Of a DNA stretch of 64,000 bases, positions 24,605-36,494 are shown piece by piece; within the stretch, counting starts at the first letter, position 1, and the number at the start of each line of letters is the position of its first letter. The position numbers and the translations under genes were made by a program. The DNA is from Mallotus nudiflorus. Taxonomy: Eukaryota > Streptophyta > Magnoliopsida > Malpighiales > Euphorbiaceae. The stretch is from the NCBI GenBank assembly GCA_947683625.1, contig CANTUR010000128.1:129001-193000 (forward strand), given 5' to 3'. Under the pieces are notes generated by a model. It was not told where the DNA came from. It saw only the letters and a list, made by a program, of their open reading frames with translations, and did no database searches.

Positions 24605-27600
24605 GTTAGTGAAAAAAAGAAACGTTTCTTTTAGGGAAGTGTTTGTGAAAATGCCTGAAAGAGAAAGAGAAGGAGATTGCTAAGGCAAAGACAGAAGCGC
24701 GATCAATGCTTAATAAGGGTGGGGGAGATGCGGGTTTTTGTAGTTGGGTTTGTTCAGAGACATAGGGGCAAGTGGTCTCTTTTTCTTGCACTGCAACTGG
24801 CACCAATTTAATTGATTGGGTCCCACTTGGAGAAGCTTTGGGGCTTTCTATTTTTTTCTTTTAACTTATTATTATCTACCCAGTTGGCTTGGCTATCCTA
24901 TCACCAATTTATGGTTATTTAAAAAACATTAATGAACTGAAGTCTTGAATCAAATTCAATTCACATGACCACCATATCAGCTTTTGTTTTTTCCTTCTAA
25001 AAAAAATCCATATTAACCATTGCTTTGTTAAGCTTTGTTTCTTCAAGAAAATCTTAGGTCATTGTCTTATAGATTCTTCATGTGAATGTTTTAGAAGAGG
25101 ATTATGACTCCACTATAGCTATTCTAGTTTGTACCCTCAATTACAAGTGTTTTTTTTTTAAACAGTAATTAAGAGATCCTTTAACAGATATAATATTTAT
25201 AGGATTCTTGATATTACTCTAATATTTTCAATTGTTTGTAGTTTGAACAAGATCACCTAGATAACTAAAATTTAGAGCATATATACTGTTATCTAGTAAA
25301 ATGTACAATTGTGCTTATTTTTTATATTCTCGAAAAGATCTATAAGAAAAAAGTTCATGTAAAAATTTTATTTTTCAAATAATGAATTATATTGATTACA
25401 ACTGAAACACATTATATATATATATATATATAGAGTGTGTGATAAATATCATTCCTGAAAGTATATTTTGATCAAGAGACATAATTTACGTATCCTGATA
25501 ATTAAAAACTTCATGAGTGTCTTCCCTTTACCATTTAAGCTAAGGTTGATTGGGCCATGCAAGAATTTGGTACAAAGATAATATAATTGAGTCAATCCCA
25601 AAGTTGGAACACCAAGATTAAAGATTCTTAGACCATAATAATTATTCTAACAATCCAAATCATCATATAATCAAATCAATATGCACCTAGAGCAGCAAAT
25701 AATTAATTAAACAAACATCCCTTTTTTTTACCCAAAAGTATTGGTTTTTGTTTCTTGATGAATATAAGAGATCAAGATAATAATGGGGATATTTTGCAAG
25801 TGGTATTAGTTGTATATAGCTTTCCTTTTGATCATTTTCATGCAATTTTTTATTAACATGGTGATGATGAGCTCATGGCATGGACTAAGGGCTAGCTTTT
25901 CCAATATGGTTGCCCACTTATTTTTATATATTGAACAAATCATGGCTGCTAAAATTGGAAACATTAGCACGTATTATATCCACATAACAAGAGAAGACAG
26001 TAGCCTGGGGTTCATGTTTACTGTTGCTTGCCCCCACGTGCCAATAATGGATCTCCCATACTTGCGAGATAGAGAGAGAACTATGGACATATAGTTATGC
26101 ATATATAGTATTAGTTAATTTTCTTTTACAAAATATTTATTGTACAAATGATAAATTCTAGCAAACGATATTGGAGAAGTTGGAACTGTAATTACATATT
26201 TTTGGTGGGGAGTGTATGTGAAGCTAGAGTTGCTATTTCTGACTATAGATTTTATGAGTTGTTCGGATGGGAAAGTGACTATACCATGTTCATCACAAAC
26301 CATTTGTTTCTTTGCTTCGTTTGTTGAATGTTTTTTGTCCCCCTCTCACGTGCTACAGTGTTATGGTTAATAAGATTTATGGGATTTTAGCCTAACTTGC
26401 TTGTGCATATGGTGGGGTGCGTACCTCCATAATATTTGCACAGTGCAAGACCAAAATCCCCCTTGCGTGCACTGCATGCCTATATCTATACAGCAAATTT
26501 AGTTAAACCTCTCTTAATCTTGGATTTGACATTATCAAAAGTTGAGCAGTTGTGGCACCCTGCTTTAACCCCTTTGAATTAGTTAATTTCTAAACAATCA
26601 ACTAAAAGGGTAAGCTTATATGTTCTTATTCAAATTTCGATTTTGAGATTTATACACGATTAAAATAAATTGGAGTTTGAATTTCCATAAGATTTTAAAT
26701 TTGAGTTTTACATATCAAAGAAAAAAAAATATTATAAGAGTTTTATTTTCTTATACATCTATTCAATTTGAATTTTGAAATATTGAACAGGATACCGGAA
26801 GTATAAGATATAAAAAGAAAATATATTTAAAAAGTTTTACTTTTTATAAGGTCCATTCAATTTAAAATTAGAAATAATTAAAGCTTAATAACTATTAAAT
26901 ACTGGAAGCGTATATATAGTATTAACTGTAACGGATAGTGTGAGCTATCAATTATTTAACAGTTTAATGTACATGTAAACTTATATATATAGAATTAAAG
27001 ATATATATACCAATCATATATTTTAAAAAAGTACCTTTAAAAATATTTGGGAAATTACCGTTAGATCTTTTTGATCTTTTGCCATTTTGAGGCTTTTGGG
27101 TTGAAGGAGAAAGGGTCAAGGTGAACAAGAAGCACATAAAGAAAAAGGTTTAGAGATATTGAAAGATATATGAAAAAGAAGCATTTGTCCCAGTCTTGGA
27201 TTACAGCTATAAACAATAAACTAATATGAATTCGAGGTCAATAAAGAAACATATATTATTTAATATTAAGCTAAGAGATTATTATTATTAGTATTGACAT
27301 TGGAATTTAATGAATCCCAATAAGAAATGAAGGGATGAATTTACTTCTTAAAATAACATTTAAATCAATTTACTGTTTAAAATAAAACATATAAATACTT
27401 TAACTTATAAAATTTGTTAGATAGATAATTTTATTTTATTTTTTTAATTTAAACATCTAATTATAAAAAATTATTCAAATATCAAAATAGAAAAAAAAAT
27501 AAAATTGAAGACTATTTATGTTCTATCTAAAAATAAAAATTATGTAACGCGTAAGGTGGGACCAAGAAAGCAACATGGGTGATGGTTAAGCTAAAAATTT

Positions 27601-28097
27601 CTCTTCTCCGTGGCTTTTGATAAAAACTCCCCCATCCCATGGTTTCATGGCCCCTAGAACAGGGTCCAGTCTTGTGTGTGACTAAGTTTATTTATGTCAT
27701 TCAGTTTGGATTTTGTTTCTGTACGTATATGCAACATCACATGCGCACATAAACACAAATTCATTGAACAATCAAGAAAAGTTGGGAATTTTTTTGCAAT
27801 TAGAAAATGACATTTTAGGATTGTTTATGCATTTCCTCACATCATTCTACAAACATTGTGTGTGAGTTCAAGCTAATACCACAAACATTTTCTGCGTCAT
27901 CTCATTTTCTTTGCTGCTCCTTCCTTATCGTCCATCTACACATGTTTTCATTCGTCTCTTCTGTTTTTCCTTTTCATGTTCATCATGTTATCCTTAACTC
28001 GTGTGTGTACATCTATATATTTTGAAAATAAAAAGTAATTAAACTTATGACTTAAAATATCCATCACTAAACAAAATACTTAATTATTATATTATTA
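24605..28097. other. ERF upstream region and spacer
   Basis: The ERF 5' UTR is CT-rich when read on the minus strand. No clear TATA box was seen. Further out there are a (TA)n run near 25412-25431, CACGTG (G-box core) near 26035, a (TTTTTTTT) run near 25149 and A+T-rich spacer. The open frames at 24606, 25810 and 26115 have no recognisable content. Confidence 0.35.
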
Positions 28098-29032
28098 GAC
28101 CATCTCTAATTCAAAATTGCAATTCGATGCAAATTTTGTAGCATATTGCTGTATGTACAGTATTTTATCTTCAACCCGTAACATCAATTTTCACATTAAA
28201 AAAAATATTTTTTGAATATTCTTTTATATCTCCTATTATTTATTACTTTCTTATATTTTATTATCTTTACAAATTGCACCCATAATTCTTATTTTTTACA
28301 TATTCATTCAAATGGAATGTTTTTAATAGTTATTTATAAATAATCTATAATTAAATATTATATTTATTTTAATTATAATTTAGTTTAATAATTAATTATC
28401 TTAATTTAAATTTTATATAAAGTGCAACTTAAATTTTATAAAGCTAATAGTTAAATAAATATTAACTATTAATTATTATTATTAAAATATAAAATATCAC
28501 AATTTATTTTATTAAAACACATAAAACATTTCAATTACATAGAATAAACATTATAGTGCATTCAGTTTTGTGAATTACTATATTCCTCCCACAAATGTTC
28601 TATTTAGACAATTAATAATGTTAATAAAATTTGTTAGGTATTGTTAATAAAATTTGTTCAGTGTTATATATTCATGTGAATATAATTAATAGTATATATA
28701 ATTAATATAAATAATTATATAAATAATAAAAATATAAATAATAAGACATTAAATTAATTTTATATTTTGTTAATTAAAAAGTTAACAAAATAAATATCAT
28801 GTAAAAGAAAATAAAATAATTAGGATAAAATTGGTATAAAAGATTAAACATGTAAAAGTATAGGACTATTATGTTAAAAAAAAAGCTAAATAATGTCTAC
28901 TGTGATGAACAGTGTCTAGCAAAATTGCTGAGATACTACGCAAAACAACAAAATAGATGGCTGATTTATTGTTTTGGTTGGAGCCGAAATTTGCTGCAAA
29001 ATAGTAAATTGATGCCTTGGTTGGAGATGACC
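28098..29032. mobile_element. PIF/Harbinger-like non-autonomous element
   Basis: The left end GACCATCTCTAATTCAA and the right end (reverse complement GGTCATCTCCAACCAAG) form imperfect terminal inverted repeats. Both are flanked by TTA (28095-28097 and 29033-29035), the target duplication typical of PIF/Harbinger elements, whose plant relatives often carry CATCTCCAACC ends. Subterminal sequences are also partly inverted copies (GCAAATTTTGTAGCATATTGCTG on the left against CAGCAAATTT-type words on the right). The core is extremely A+T-rich with no transposase, so it is non-autonomous and possibly carries a further insertion. Confidence 0.65.
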
Positions 29033-29232
29033 TTAACCCGATAGAATTATGTATAATTTTATATGCAAATTAAACTTTAAAATAATTATATCTATTAATG
29101 TAAAAAATAAAAAATATTTTAATTATAAGTCACATATACAATAAATTATAGTTAAATAGATATTTATTGCTTGTTGTATTTTAAATTAAATGTGAAATAT
29201 ATTTGTCTATTGTTGTTTATTTGATTTTTTTT

Positions 29233-29421
29233 AAGGAAAAATAGAAATATCATTGACGGGAATCGAAAATAAGAGTATTACAAATAAAAAGGATGAGGAA
29301 TAGCTTCCTACTCCTTGAAACTAGACATAATACTTGTGCCTCTAGCTAGCAAATGAGCAACAAAGTTCGCTGATCTCCAAATAAAAAACACCATACAACC
29401 ATTAAGAGTAGATAAAAAAAT
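29233..29421 (-). mobile_element. LINE 3'-end fragment with RNase H-like tail
   Basis: Read on the minus strand, about 29385-29310 encodes SANFVAHLLARGTSIMSSF. This resembles the NxVAHxLAR end of the RNase H-like domain found at the C-terminus of many plant LINE ORF2 proteins. Roughly 80 bases later there is a run of A (the T run at 29226-29234 on the plus strand), as expected for a LINE 3' end. Only the last part is left. The right side is cut by the element starting at 29425. Confidence 0.45.
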
Positions 29422-29424
29422 TTA

Positions 29425-29909
29425 GGCTATTTGGTTTGAGGAATAAACTAAGAATAGTATAATTATTTTATAAAAAATAGTTATTTTTTTGCTTTGGTTC
29501 AGATTTTGTTATGAATACCAATCTCATAAAATATTAATTCTATAAATTTTGAAAAATAGTCATTTTTTCAATAAATAAAGAATAAATATTATTTACCTTT
29601 AAAATAGATCATTTTACTTTTAGTATTCGCTTTATGTTAAAGTTTTTCTAATGTTTATGTTATTGTTTTCTCTTTTTTTAATAATAATTTAATTCAAAAT
29701 TTTTAAAATTTTTATTTTAATTTAATTTAACTTAGATTATGTATTATGTGTGTATGTATTTTAGGTTATCAAATTTAAAAAAAAAATTAACTCAGATTTA
29801 ACAATTATAAATTATATGAAATTTATTTATTTTATATGTTTGTAATTCTATTCCTTAAGAATTACAATTATATTTCACACTTATTCTATTTTATGAATCA
29901 AATATAGTC
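29425..29909. mobile_element. TTA-flanked miniature inverted-repeat element
   Basis: The ends GGCTATTTGGTTTGAGGAATA and (reverse complement) GACTATATTTGATTCATAA form an imperfect inverted repeat. TTA lies on both sides (29422-29424 and 29910-29912). The 485-bp interior is A+T-rich and non-coding. The TTA duplication points to PIF/Harbinger. The ends are too diverged to be sure of the family. Confidence 0.5.
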
Positions 29910-29912
29910 TTA

Positions 29913-32900
29913 AAGTTTAAATTCGCAATACATTTAGAATAGATAAAAAGCTAAAAAAATTTAAACTTAAACTTTTTTTCATATTTAAGTTTAAATATGT
30001 AGTATATTGAGAATAGATAAAAAATTTCTAACATTATTATTTATAAGTAACAACTACGAGTAATTATAATTAAGCAGATATTTATCACTCGTTCAAATTT
30101 CAAATGTAAATTATTAAAGGAATTTATTAGTTGTTAGTCATTTCAAGATAAAAAAAAAAATTCTTATAAAATAAAAATACTTTTCAAGCAGTTCTAAGTT
30201 GATTTTAAAGAAAAAAATCTAACTAATAAAAAAATTATGAAACAAACAAATGGGACAAATAACGATGTTCCCTGCTATTCATGTTCTTGGTTGTTTTAAA
30301 TTTTTGTAAAATTAGTCAAAGAATAGAGGGAATAATCAATTTATTAAAAATAAAATAAAGATTATAAGTCTTGACGCGGTTTATGTTTGTGGGGAGTGTG
30401 GAGAGGGAAAGAACAGAAGAAGAAGGGGGTGATGATGATGTGATAGAAAATGAAAATGAAAATGAAAATGGCGCTGTTGTTAGTCGAGTCCCTGTAATTG
30501 TAAATTCTCCCGCAGTCTGTGGGATTTGCACAGCCTGTTCTTTTGAATTTTTCTAGCAGACCATTCACTCTAGCCCTCATCATTACCTTTCCCATCAAAA
30601 CCTTCTTCCTTCCTCCATATTTAGTCATTAACTTTTACGTTGTGTTTGGAAAAAAAAAAAAAAATAGAGGAGAAAATAATATTTTATTTTATTTTATTTG
30701 AATTTAAAGGAAATAATATAGAGGAAAAGGAAAATTATTATATTTTTTTTTATTAAAAAGACAAAAAATTAAAAAAAGTAAAAAATAAGTATATGATATA
30801 TTTATTTTTATACCTCACTTAAAAAAATACTTACTACAATTTTTTTATAAATTTTTTTTAAGAAATTTAATTTAATAAAAATAATATGTATAAAATTGAA
30901 ATATATTATAGAGCTGTGAAGAACAATTAAAGAGATAAAAAAAAAATAATAACTCTAAAAAACACCGTAATTGAAGAGAAAAATATGAGGGCAAAATTAC
31001 CAAATAAGATCAACAATAACTTTTTTCTTTTTTTTCCTTATTTTCTCTCCAAAATGGAAAGATAATAAGAAAAGAAAAATATAACCTATTTTCATTTCTC
31101 TTCCATTTTCCTCTCTTAAAATCAAACAAGAAAAGACACTTTTCTTCTCCATTTTCCTTTTTCTCTATTTTTTCTCCTTTTAGATAATTTTTCCCCCTTT
31201 TTATCGGGTAGACCAAACTCGAATTTTATAATGATAGGAGTTTATATAATTATCTAACACTTTTACATTAATTTCTAATAAATTGTATTGTTCTCGTTGT
31301 ATATTTGAAAAATTAAAAAAATAATCAAGAATTAACAGAAGATAATTTAATTATTTGTACTGATAATGTGTGATCCAAATTGTGTGGCTGCAAGCAAAAT
31401 TCGGAAATGTGGAAGGAGAGCACATGCTTTGGTAAACCATGGAGATGGGCAAGCCTTGACTGAAGGGAGAATTTTAAGGTCAGTCATGTGGTTGAATAGC
31501 TTAAACATGAATTAACCAACCAATCAATCAATTAATTAATTATGTTTTATGATTAAGACGTGTTTGCAAAAAAATAAAACTAGGTAGGGTCTTATTACGA
31601 AACTACCAATGTCATTTTCAGGCCATGTGCTGAGACTGAACCAAATTAACCCCCCAACAGCACAAACTCAGTGTTTTGTTCATTTTTTTCAAATCCGCGT
31701 AGTGTGCTGTATCATTTTAGTAGATGTTTCTGTAATAATATGTATTTCTTAACGACTTTGTCAAGAATGTGAAGAAAAATTCTATTTCTTTTGTAAAAAT
31801 AAATATAACAATGTATATATACAAAAAATTAATATTTACATTAAGCACTTGACCCAAAAAAACGAAGAAATTTTTATTAATATTTTTCTTAAAACACGTT
31901 TATACTTTGTACAGTCTTGCATTGTCGTTCCATGCTCGAAGCGACTGGCTTGGGGTGTGAGGCACATTTTTTTAGATGTTGCATATCTGTCAATAGTTTT
32001 TTTTGTTCACTTTCGATATTAAATATTTTATTGTTTATAATCGTTTTCAAGATATCTTAACGGATACATTCTTCAACAGCGGAAGCGTAAATTTTTTTTT
32101 TTTTTGCTTGTTTTACCCAATGCATTTCACTTCGCTCTGCTTCCCTTCTATAATTGTATATATATTTTACAAAATTTAAAATTTATCAAAAAAAAAATTC
32201 GGGTATGCAATAATTATTTTATTTAGAAATCAAATTAAATTGTATCACTGGAGAGTTGAATCAAATCCGTGACATATATTTGAAAATTAAATTAGTTAGG
32301 ACTTGACATAAAAGAAATTTAAAATTTAAGATTTTTAATTTAAAAAATTTAAATTGAAATTAATTACAAACGTTTATAGAGATGAAGCAAGCCGTAATTC
32401 GGCCCATGTAGCTTTGCAATCATATTCAATAGGTCACAATTAGGCCGATCAATAAGGACAGGCCCAGTACAGGTTTCAAAATCAATGGGCTTAACTGGGA
32501 CGCTCTTCAACGACAATTAATGTTTCATGCCGTTTCTAATCTTAAAAAATTATTACTTTCAAACAACATGTCGTTGATATTGTTAAAGAAATTATATATT
32601 TAAAAAATACCTATGTTCTTATTTTGACGAAAAAAATTCCACCTACAAAAATGCATGCAACCTTGTGTCATATTTTTAGTGGCTCATTACTCCAACTACA
32701 TATGTTAGACATAAAATCACAGCTATAGATTGTGAAATCTTCCACCTCTTGTTTGAAAATCAAATTTTTTTATCCTTTAATTTTCATTCATTCAACAGGG
32801 TTAGGGTTATGGTGAATTTTTTATATTAAAAAAAAAAATTAAATTCCTCTATTTTATAAAAATATATAGTTTAGTTTCTCTATTTTAGAAAAAACATACA

Positions 32901-34198
32901 ATTTAATTCATCTATTTTAATAAAAATAAATAATTAAATTTTAAATTTTTTTCAACACTTAAAAAGTATAATCCATACTATATTACTATACATTAAAAAG
33001 AATAAAGATAAAAAAATAAAAGAAACCATTTCAAATTAAAAAGTCAAATATTATTGTTTGGAGTGTTCAGTCATAGCTTTTGTGCGCTGATAATTATAAT
33101 TAAAGGATGGAACTCGAAGAATAATGCTTTTCATTTGGATCATGCATGTTCTGCTGCAATTTGGCAACGGCCAAAAAAAATTTGTCTGCAAAAAGCATTT
33201 TTCTTTTTCTTTTTTTTTTTTTTTTTTTTTTTTTTTCTGTAGTATGATAAAAATGCCATCAAAGTTCAGACATTTTCTCAAAAAAAAAAAAAAAAGCCTA
33301 CATTTGGAGTATAAATATAGGCTAAACTGTTGGGTAAATAATGTATTAGTCGTTAGGTATTAATTATTCAATATAAAAATATAAAATATATATTAATTAT
33401 TTATTTATGATAAAATTTAAAATATAATTATAAATATATCCTGTGTATAAATTTAGTTAGTAAGTTAGAATGTGTTGTATGAAAATTATTTTTACGTAGA
33501 ATTTATAATATAGAGATAATTCTTGTTATTTTTATTTAACAAATTTAAAACACTTAAAATGATGGGTTACAGATTTTAAATACATCTAAATGTAAGTGAA
33601 AATTTTCCATGCTATTAAAAAACCCACAGGCTCATTTATACTTAATGCCTTTGTATATTTATAATATACAGATCGGTATATATGGCTAAATAGAAAGGAT
33701 TGTTTTTATTCATCAAATTGTAAAATATAAAAGCTTCTATATTAATATAAATGAATAAAGAGATTCAAAATCCAAATCTCATATATATCCTTTACTTTAA
33801 AAGAAAATACAAAAATTAATTAAAAAGTAACAGTTAAATTACATAAAAATAATAAATTATCAAAATGATTACAAAATCGATCTAATAGAAGAAAAGATTT
33901 CAGAATAAATTTATAATCCAATCAGTCAGTCTATTTTTTTTTTTTTTTATATTTTTAATAAAAGTAAAAAACCTGGACAGATTTTTTTATACCCTTTAGC
34001 ACCTTTACGTACATTTATTTATTCTGTAATCTGACTGCAAAAATCCTTACAAAACCCCATTCAAGGCACTTGCATTTGCATACACCTGATTTTAGGGACA
34101 ATTAAAATCTGTTTAGTGCTCAAAGGTCATGTTCTTATCCCTTTGATTTTGGTGATTTTTTTTAATGAACAGTCGAAGAAATAGAGGTCATGACTCCT
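29913..34198. other. A+T-rich spacer
   Basis: No gene was found. It contains a more balanced island at about 30362-30640 with a (GAAAAT)4 run (30446-30469), purine/pyrimidine-rich stretches at 30640-31200, a T26 run (33211-33236) and many A/T runs. Open frames here are products of these runs. Confidence 0.4.
30446..30469. repeat. (GAAAAT)4 hexanucleotide repeat
   Basis: Four perfect units read directly. They make Glu/Asn-rich and Phe/Ile-rich frames on the two strands. Confidence 0.9.
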
Positions 34199-34350
34199 GC
34201 TCTGATACCATTAGACGCGTTTTAAAATCGTGTCCTACGGACTGAACTTGAATAAAACGGATAATATCTAATGCGGGTTGATCTGAACTATTACAATAAA
34301 ATTAATCCATCATAAAGAATCAGACCTGATGCCCTTATTTTAGAATGGCG
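34199..34350 (-). mobile_element. Copia-type LTR end with primer-binding site (remnant)
   Basis: GCTCTGATACCA at 34199-34210 is the reverse complement of TGGTATCAGAGC, the initiator-Met tRNA primer-binding site of many Ty1/copia elements. It is followed by TTAGACGCGTTTTAAAATCGTG and GGATAATATCTAATGCGGGTTG, words I recognise from a common plant copia LTR family. Read on the minus strand, this is the end of a 5' LTR plus primer site, with GAGCAGGAGTCATGACCTC beyond. The other LTR and coding part were not found. The right edge is approximate. Confidence 0.5.
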
Positions 34351-34507
34351 AATAAAGAAAATAGTGATGAGTATAATACGTTTCATTTGATTGAAAATGT
34401 TGAATGAATCCTTCAGCTTCAATTCTCATTCATTTGACGAAGGCAGAATTTTAGTATATGAATTTCAAAAAAAATTCATTTATAAATGAATTTTTTATTA
34501 ATGAAAC

Positions 34508-34897
34508 ATGTTTGGTTTAAATGAATAGAAAATAAAATTCATTTCAAACAAGTTTTATATTATACTATATTTTGTTTGGTATAAATATAATATTCAAGTT
34601 AATTTTGATTTTGGTAAAAAATACCCTTCTAAATGGATTATATTTTTTTTTTCAAAATAAAAATGATGATTGCATTTTAGTCATTTTAAAAATAACTTTA
34701 AAAATCGTAGAATTCATTTCAAAATTTCAACTATTTCATTATAATTTATAATTTCATCTAGTTATAATGAATTATACAAATTTAAAAATATGGAATTGCA
34801 AATGAATTCTACAACTTATTCATTTAAACCAAACATATATCACGTATAATTCCAAATGAATTTCAAAAATTTTTATAGAATTCATTTATACCAAACA
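34508..34897. repeat. Two interleaved inverted-repeat pairs (MITE-like)
   Basis: ATGTTTGGTTTAAATGAATA at 34508-34527 is repeated in perfect inverted form at 34817-34836 (20 bp). A second pair, TGTTTGGTATAAA (34573-34585) and TTTATACCAAACA (34885-34897), overlaps the first. Both share the TGTTTGGT core and an AATTCATTT-rich interior, suggesting two miniature elements of one family nested in each other or a duplicated end. No reliable target duplication was seen. Confidence 0.5.
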
Positions 34898-35372
34898 CAA
34901 TTTTAGGCGAAAATTATTTTTCTATTTTTTAAGATACATAATCACTAATTAACTATCTTTTAGTTTCCTTCAACAAAAACTATGTTTAATCTATTAATTT
35001 TTTTTTTAAAAATAAAATGCTCCCAAAATCAAATAAATCAAAAAATAATTTACTATTGGCACATAATAATTTTTTTTTGAACCGTTAAAACATAAAACTA
35101 TCTCAAAAATAATTTGTTTGAATTTTTTTTAAAATAGGATATACAACTTAAAAAAATTTAAGTGTCCAATATTTATTTTATTATAAAATATTAATTAAGA
35201 ACTTTTTTATCAAAAATTAACAAACACAGTTAATAAAAACATTTTTATTACTTCATTTACATTTGTTCTTCTATCACTTTTGAATAAAATTTATTTCACA
35301 TATTTGATGATAATTATTTGTAAAAAATAAAGTGATCATTTGAACAATATATAATAATTTTAAGGGATTTTT

Positions 35373-35558
35373 TTGGGACTAAAATCAACAGAAGTTTTGA
35401 TGTTTAATCAGGTGAGATTGCAAAAAGTAAACTCGCAGAGAAACAAGTACATTACATCCTCAAAGGAAGCAGGCAATGCAAGAAGAAGCTCGTCATTTGC
35501 GCCAAACACAATAGCAGGGAAGAAGGGTATGCTTGGGGAAGAAAAACACAGAAACTAA
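35373..35558 (+). other. Possible upstream exon of the prenyltransferase pseudogene
   Basis: A short island of clearly lower A+T content with an open frame (VRLQKVNSQRNKYITSSKEA...). It lies 180 bp before the first certain prenyltransferase exon and in the same orientation. Prenyltransferases of this family begin with a poorly conserved, basic, Ser-rich plastid transit peptide, and this segment would fit. Splice sites are unclear, and the assignment rests on position and composition only. Confidence 0.3.
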
Positions 35559-35662
35559 TCGGAACTTATGGTCTTCTGGCAGCCACATCACGTACTGAAA
35601 ATAAAGGTGAAAGCTTAGGTTCTTATATGTATAAATGCATAACCACAAAATAATTATATGAG

Positions 35663-35690
35663 ATAATAATAATAATAATAATAATAATAA
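35663..35690. repeat. (ATA)9 microsatellite
   Basis: Perfect trinucleotide run read directly. A (CT)n run at 35892-35910 lies in the intron just after the next exon. Confidence 0.9.
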
Positions 35691-35736
35691 AATTTATAGA
35701 CAGTAATTGAACTAATCATGAAGTTTGGTATTCTAG

Positions 35737-35846
35737 CTGCTACATTGCTGGATGGAAATGCATCAACAGAACCTATGCGAAGTTCAATTAGAAAGCATTT
35801 GATTTCCTTGTATAACTTTATACGACCTTATAGTGCGATTGGATCT
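35737..35846 (+). pseudogene. Prenyltransferase exon A (start of UbiA domain)
   Basis: Acceptor TTCTAG, donor GTATGT. It encodes LLDGNASTEP... then HLISLYNFIRPYSAIGS, equivalent to the DAFYRFSRPHTVIG region at the start of the UbiA domain in VTE2-type proteins. The exon ends on a codon boundary. Confidence 0.8.
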
Positions 35847-35953
35847 GTATGTAGTTGTTTTATGTACTTAATTTTATCTTAATTTTCACGATCTCTCTCT
35901 CTCTCTCTCTATATATAATCAAACAATTTCTCCAATCTTGTTGTTGCGATCGA

Positions 35954-36016
35954 ATTGTTCAAATAACATCGATGTCGCTTTTTGCGGTAGAAGCAAGAGC
36001 TGATATGTCCCTAAAA
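35954..36016 (+). pseudogene. Prenyltransferase exon B, first part (interrupted)
   Basis: It encodes ITSMSLFAVEARADMSL, equivalent to the SIISVSLLAVEKLSDIS region of the family. The expected AG acceptor is not present: the sequence before ATTGTT reads GATCGA, possibly a mutated GATCAG. The exon is cut after 36016 by the gypsy element starting TGATACC at 36017, and its last part is at 45321-45345. Confidence 0.75.
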
Positions 36017-36424
36017 TGATACCTTATATACATATTTTTATTTAATTAAAGTCTTTATTTTCCTATACTGGGGTTGCTTAAAAAAGGAGGACACTGAAAA
36101 CAATTAGAAAAGGATCCCCAAACAAGGAGATTTCCGTATAGAAAGAAACACTCTCTTAATAGGAACAAGACTTTTTTCAAAGAGGAATTCTATTTCTCTC
36201 AGGTTTGAGTATCACTATCCCTATAAATAAGATCCTATATCCTTCATTCTCATTCATTCTATTATCTCATACTCATTGCTCTCTTTATCTCTTTAAAACT
36301 CTCTTTCTCTACATTTTCTGACTTAGGCATCGGAGGGTTTTTGAGGATCGTCCTCATCTCTCACCTTGTTCTTCATTGATCTCTCGCAGGGTTCCAAGTG
36401 AAGAGTTCCAGAAATAAGTTATCA
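36017..36424 (+). repeat. 5' LTR of gypsy element 1
   Basis: TGATACC...TTATCA, 408 bp, paired with 44913-45320. It contains a CCTATAAATAAGATCC TATA-like site (about 36220) followed by CATTCATTC and a CT-rich region that would be R/U5. Confidence 0.9.
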
Positions 36425-36426
36425 AG

Positions 36427-36444
36427 TGGCACCGTCTGTGGGAA
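36427..36444 (+). promoter_or_regulatory. Primer-binding region of gypsy element 1
   Basis: TGGCACCGTCTGTGGGAA starts two bases after the LTR end. It resembles the TGGCGCCGT-type sites found at this place in plant gypsy elements. The matching tRNA was not determined. Confidence 0.6.
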
Positions 36445-36494
36445 ACCCTTAAGCTAAAAGCCATTAAGCATTTACCAACCCAAATATTGGCATC

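Noticed and set aside
30640..31230. Possible miniature element with GTGTTTGG ... CCAAAC ends
   Set aside because: Only short words match, the interior is purine/pyrimidine runs, and no target duplication was found.
31456..31469. TTGACTGAAGGGAG, close to the miR319/miR159 sequence
   Set aside because: One base is missing compared with TTGGACTGAAGGGAG, and no complementary arm that could form a precursor hairpin was found nearby.
33051..33363. Poly-Lys/poly-Phe open frames on both strands
   Set aside because: Produced by T26 and A15 homopolymer runs.
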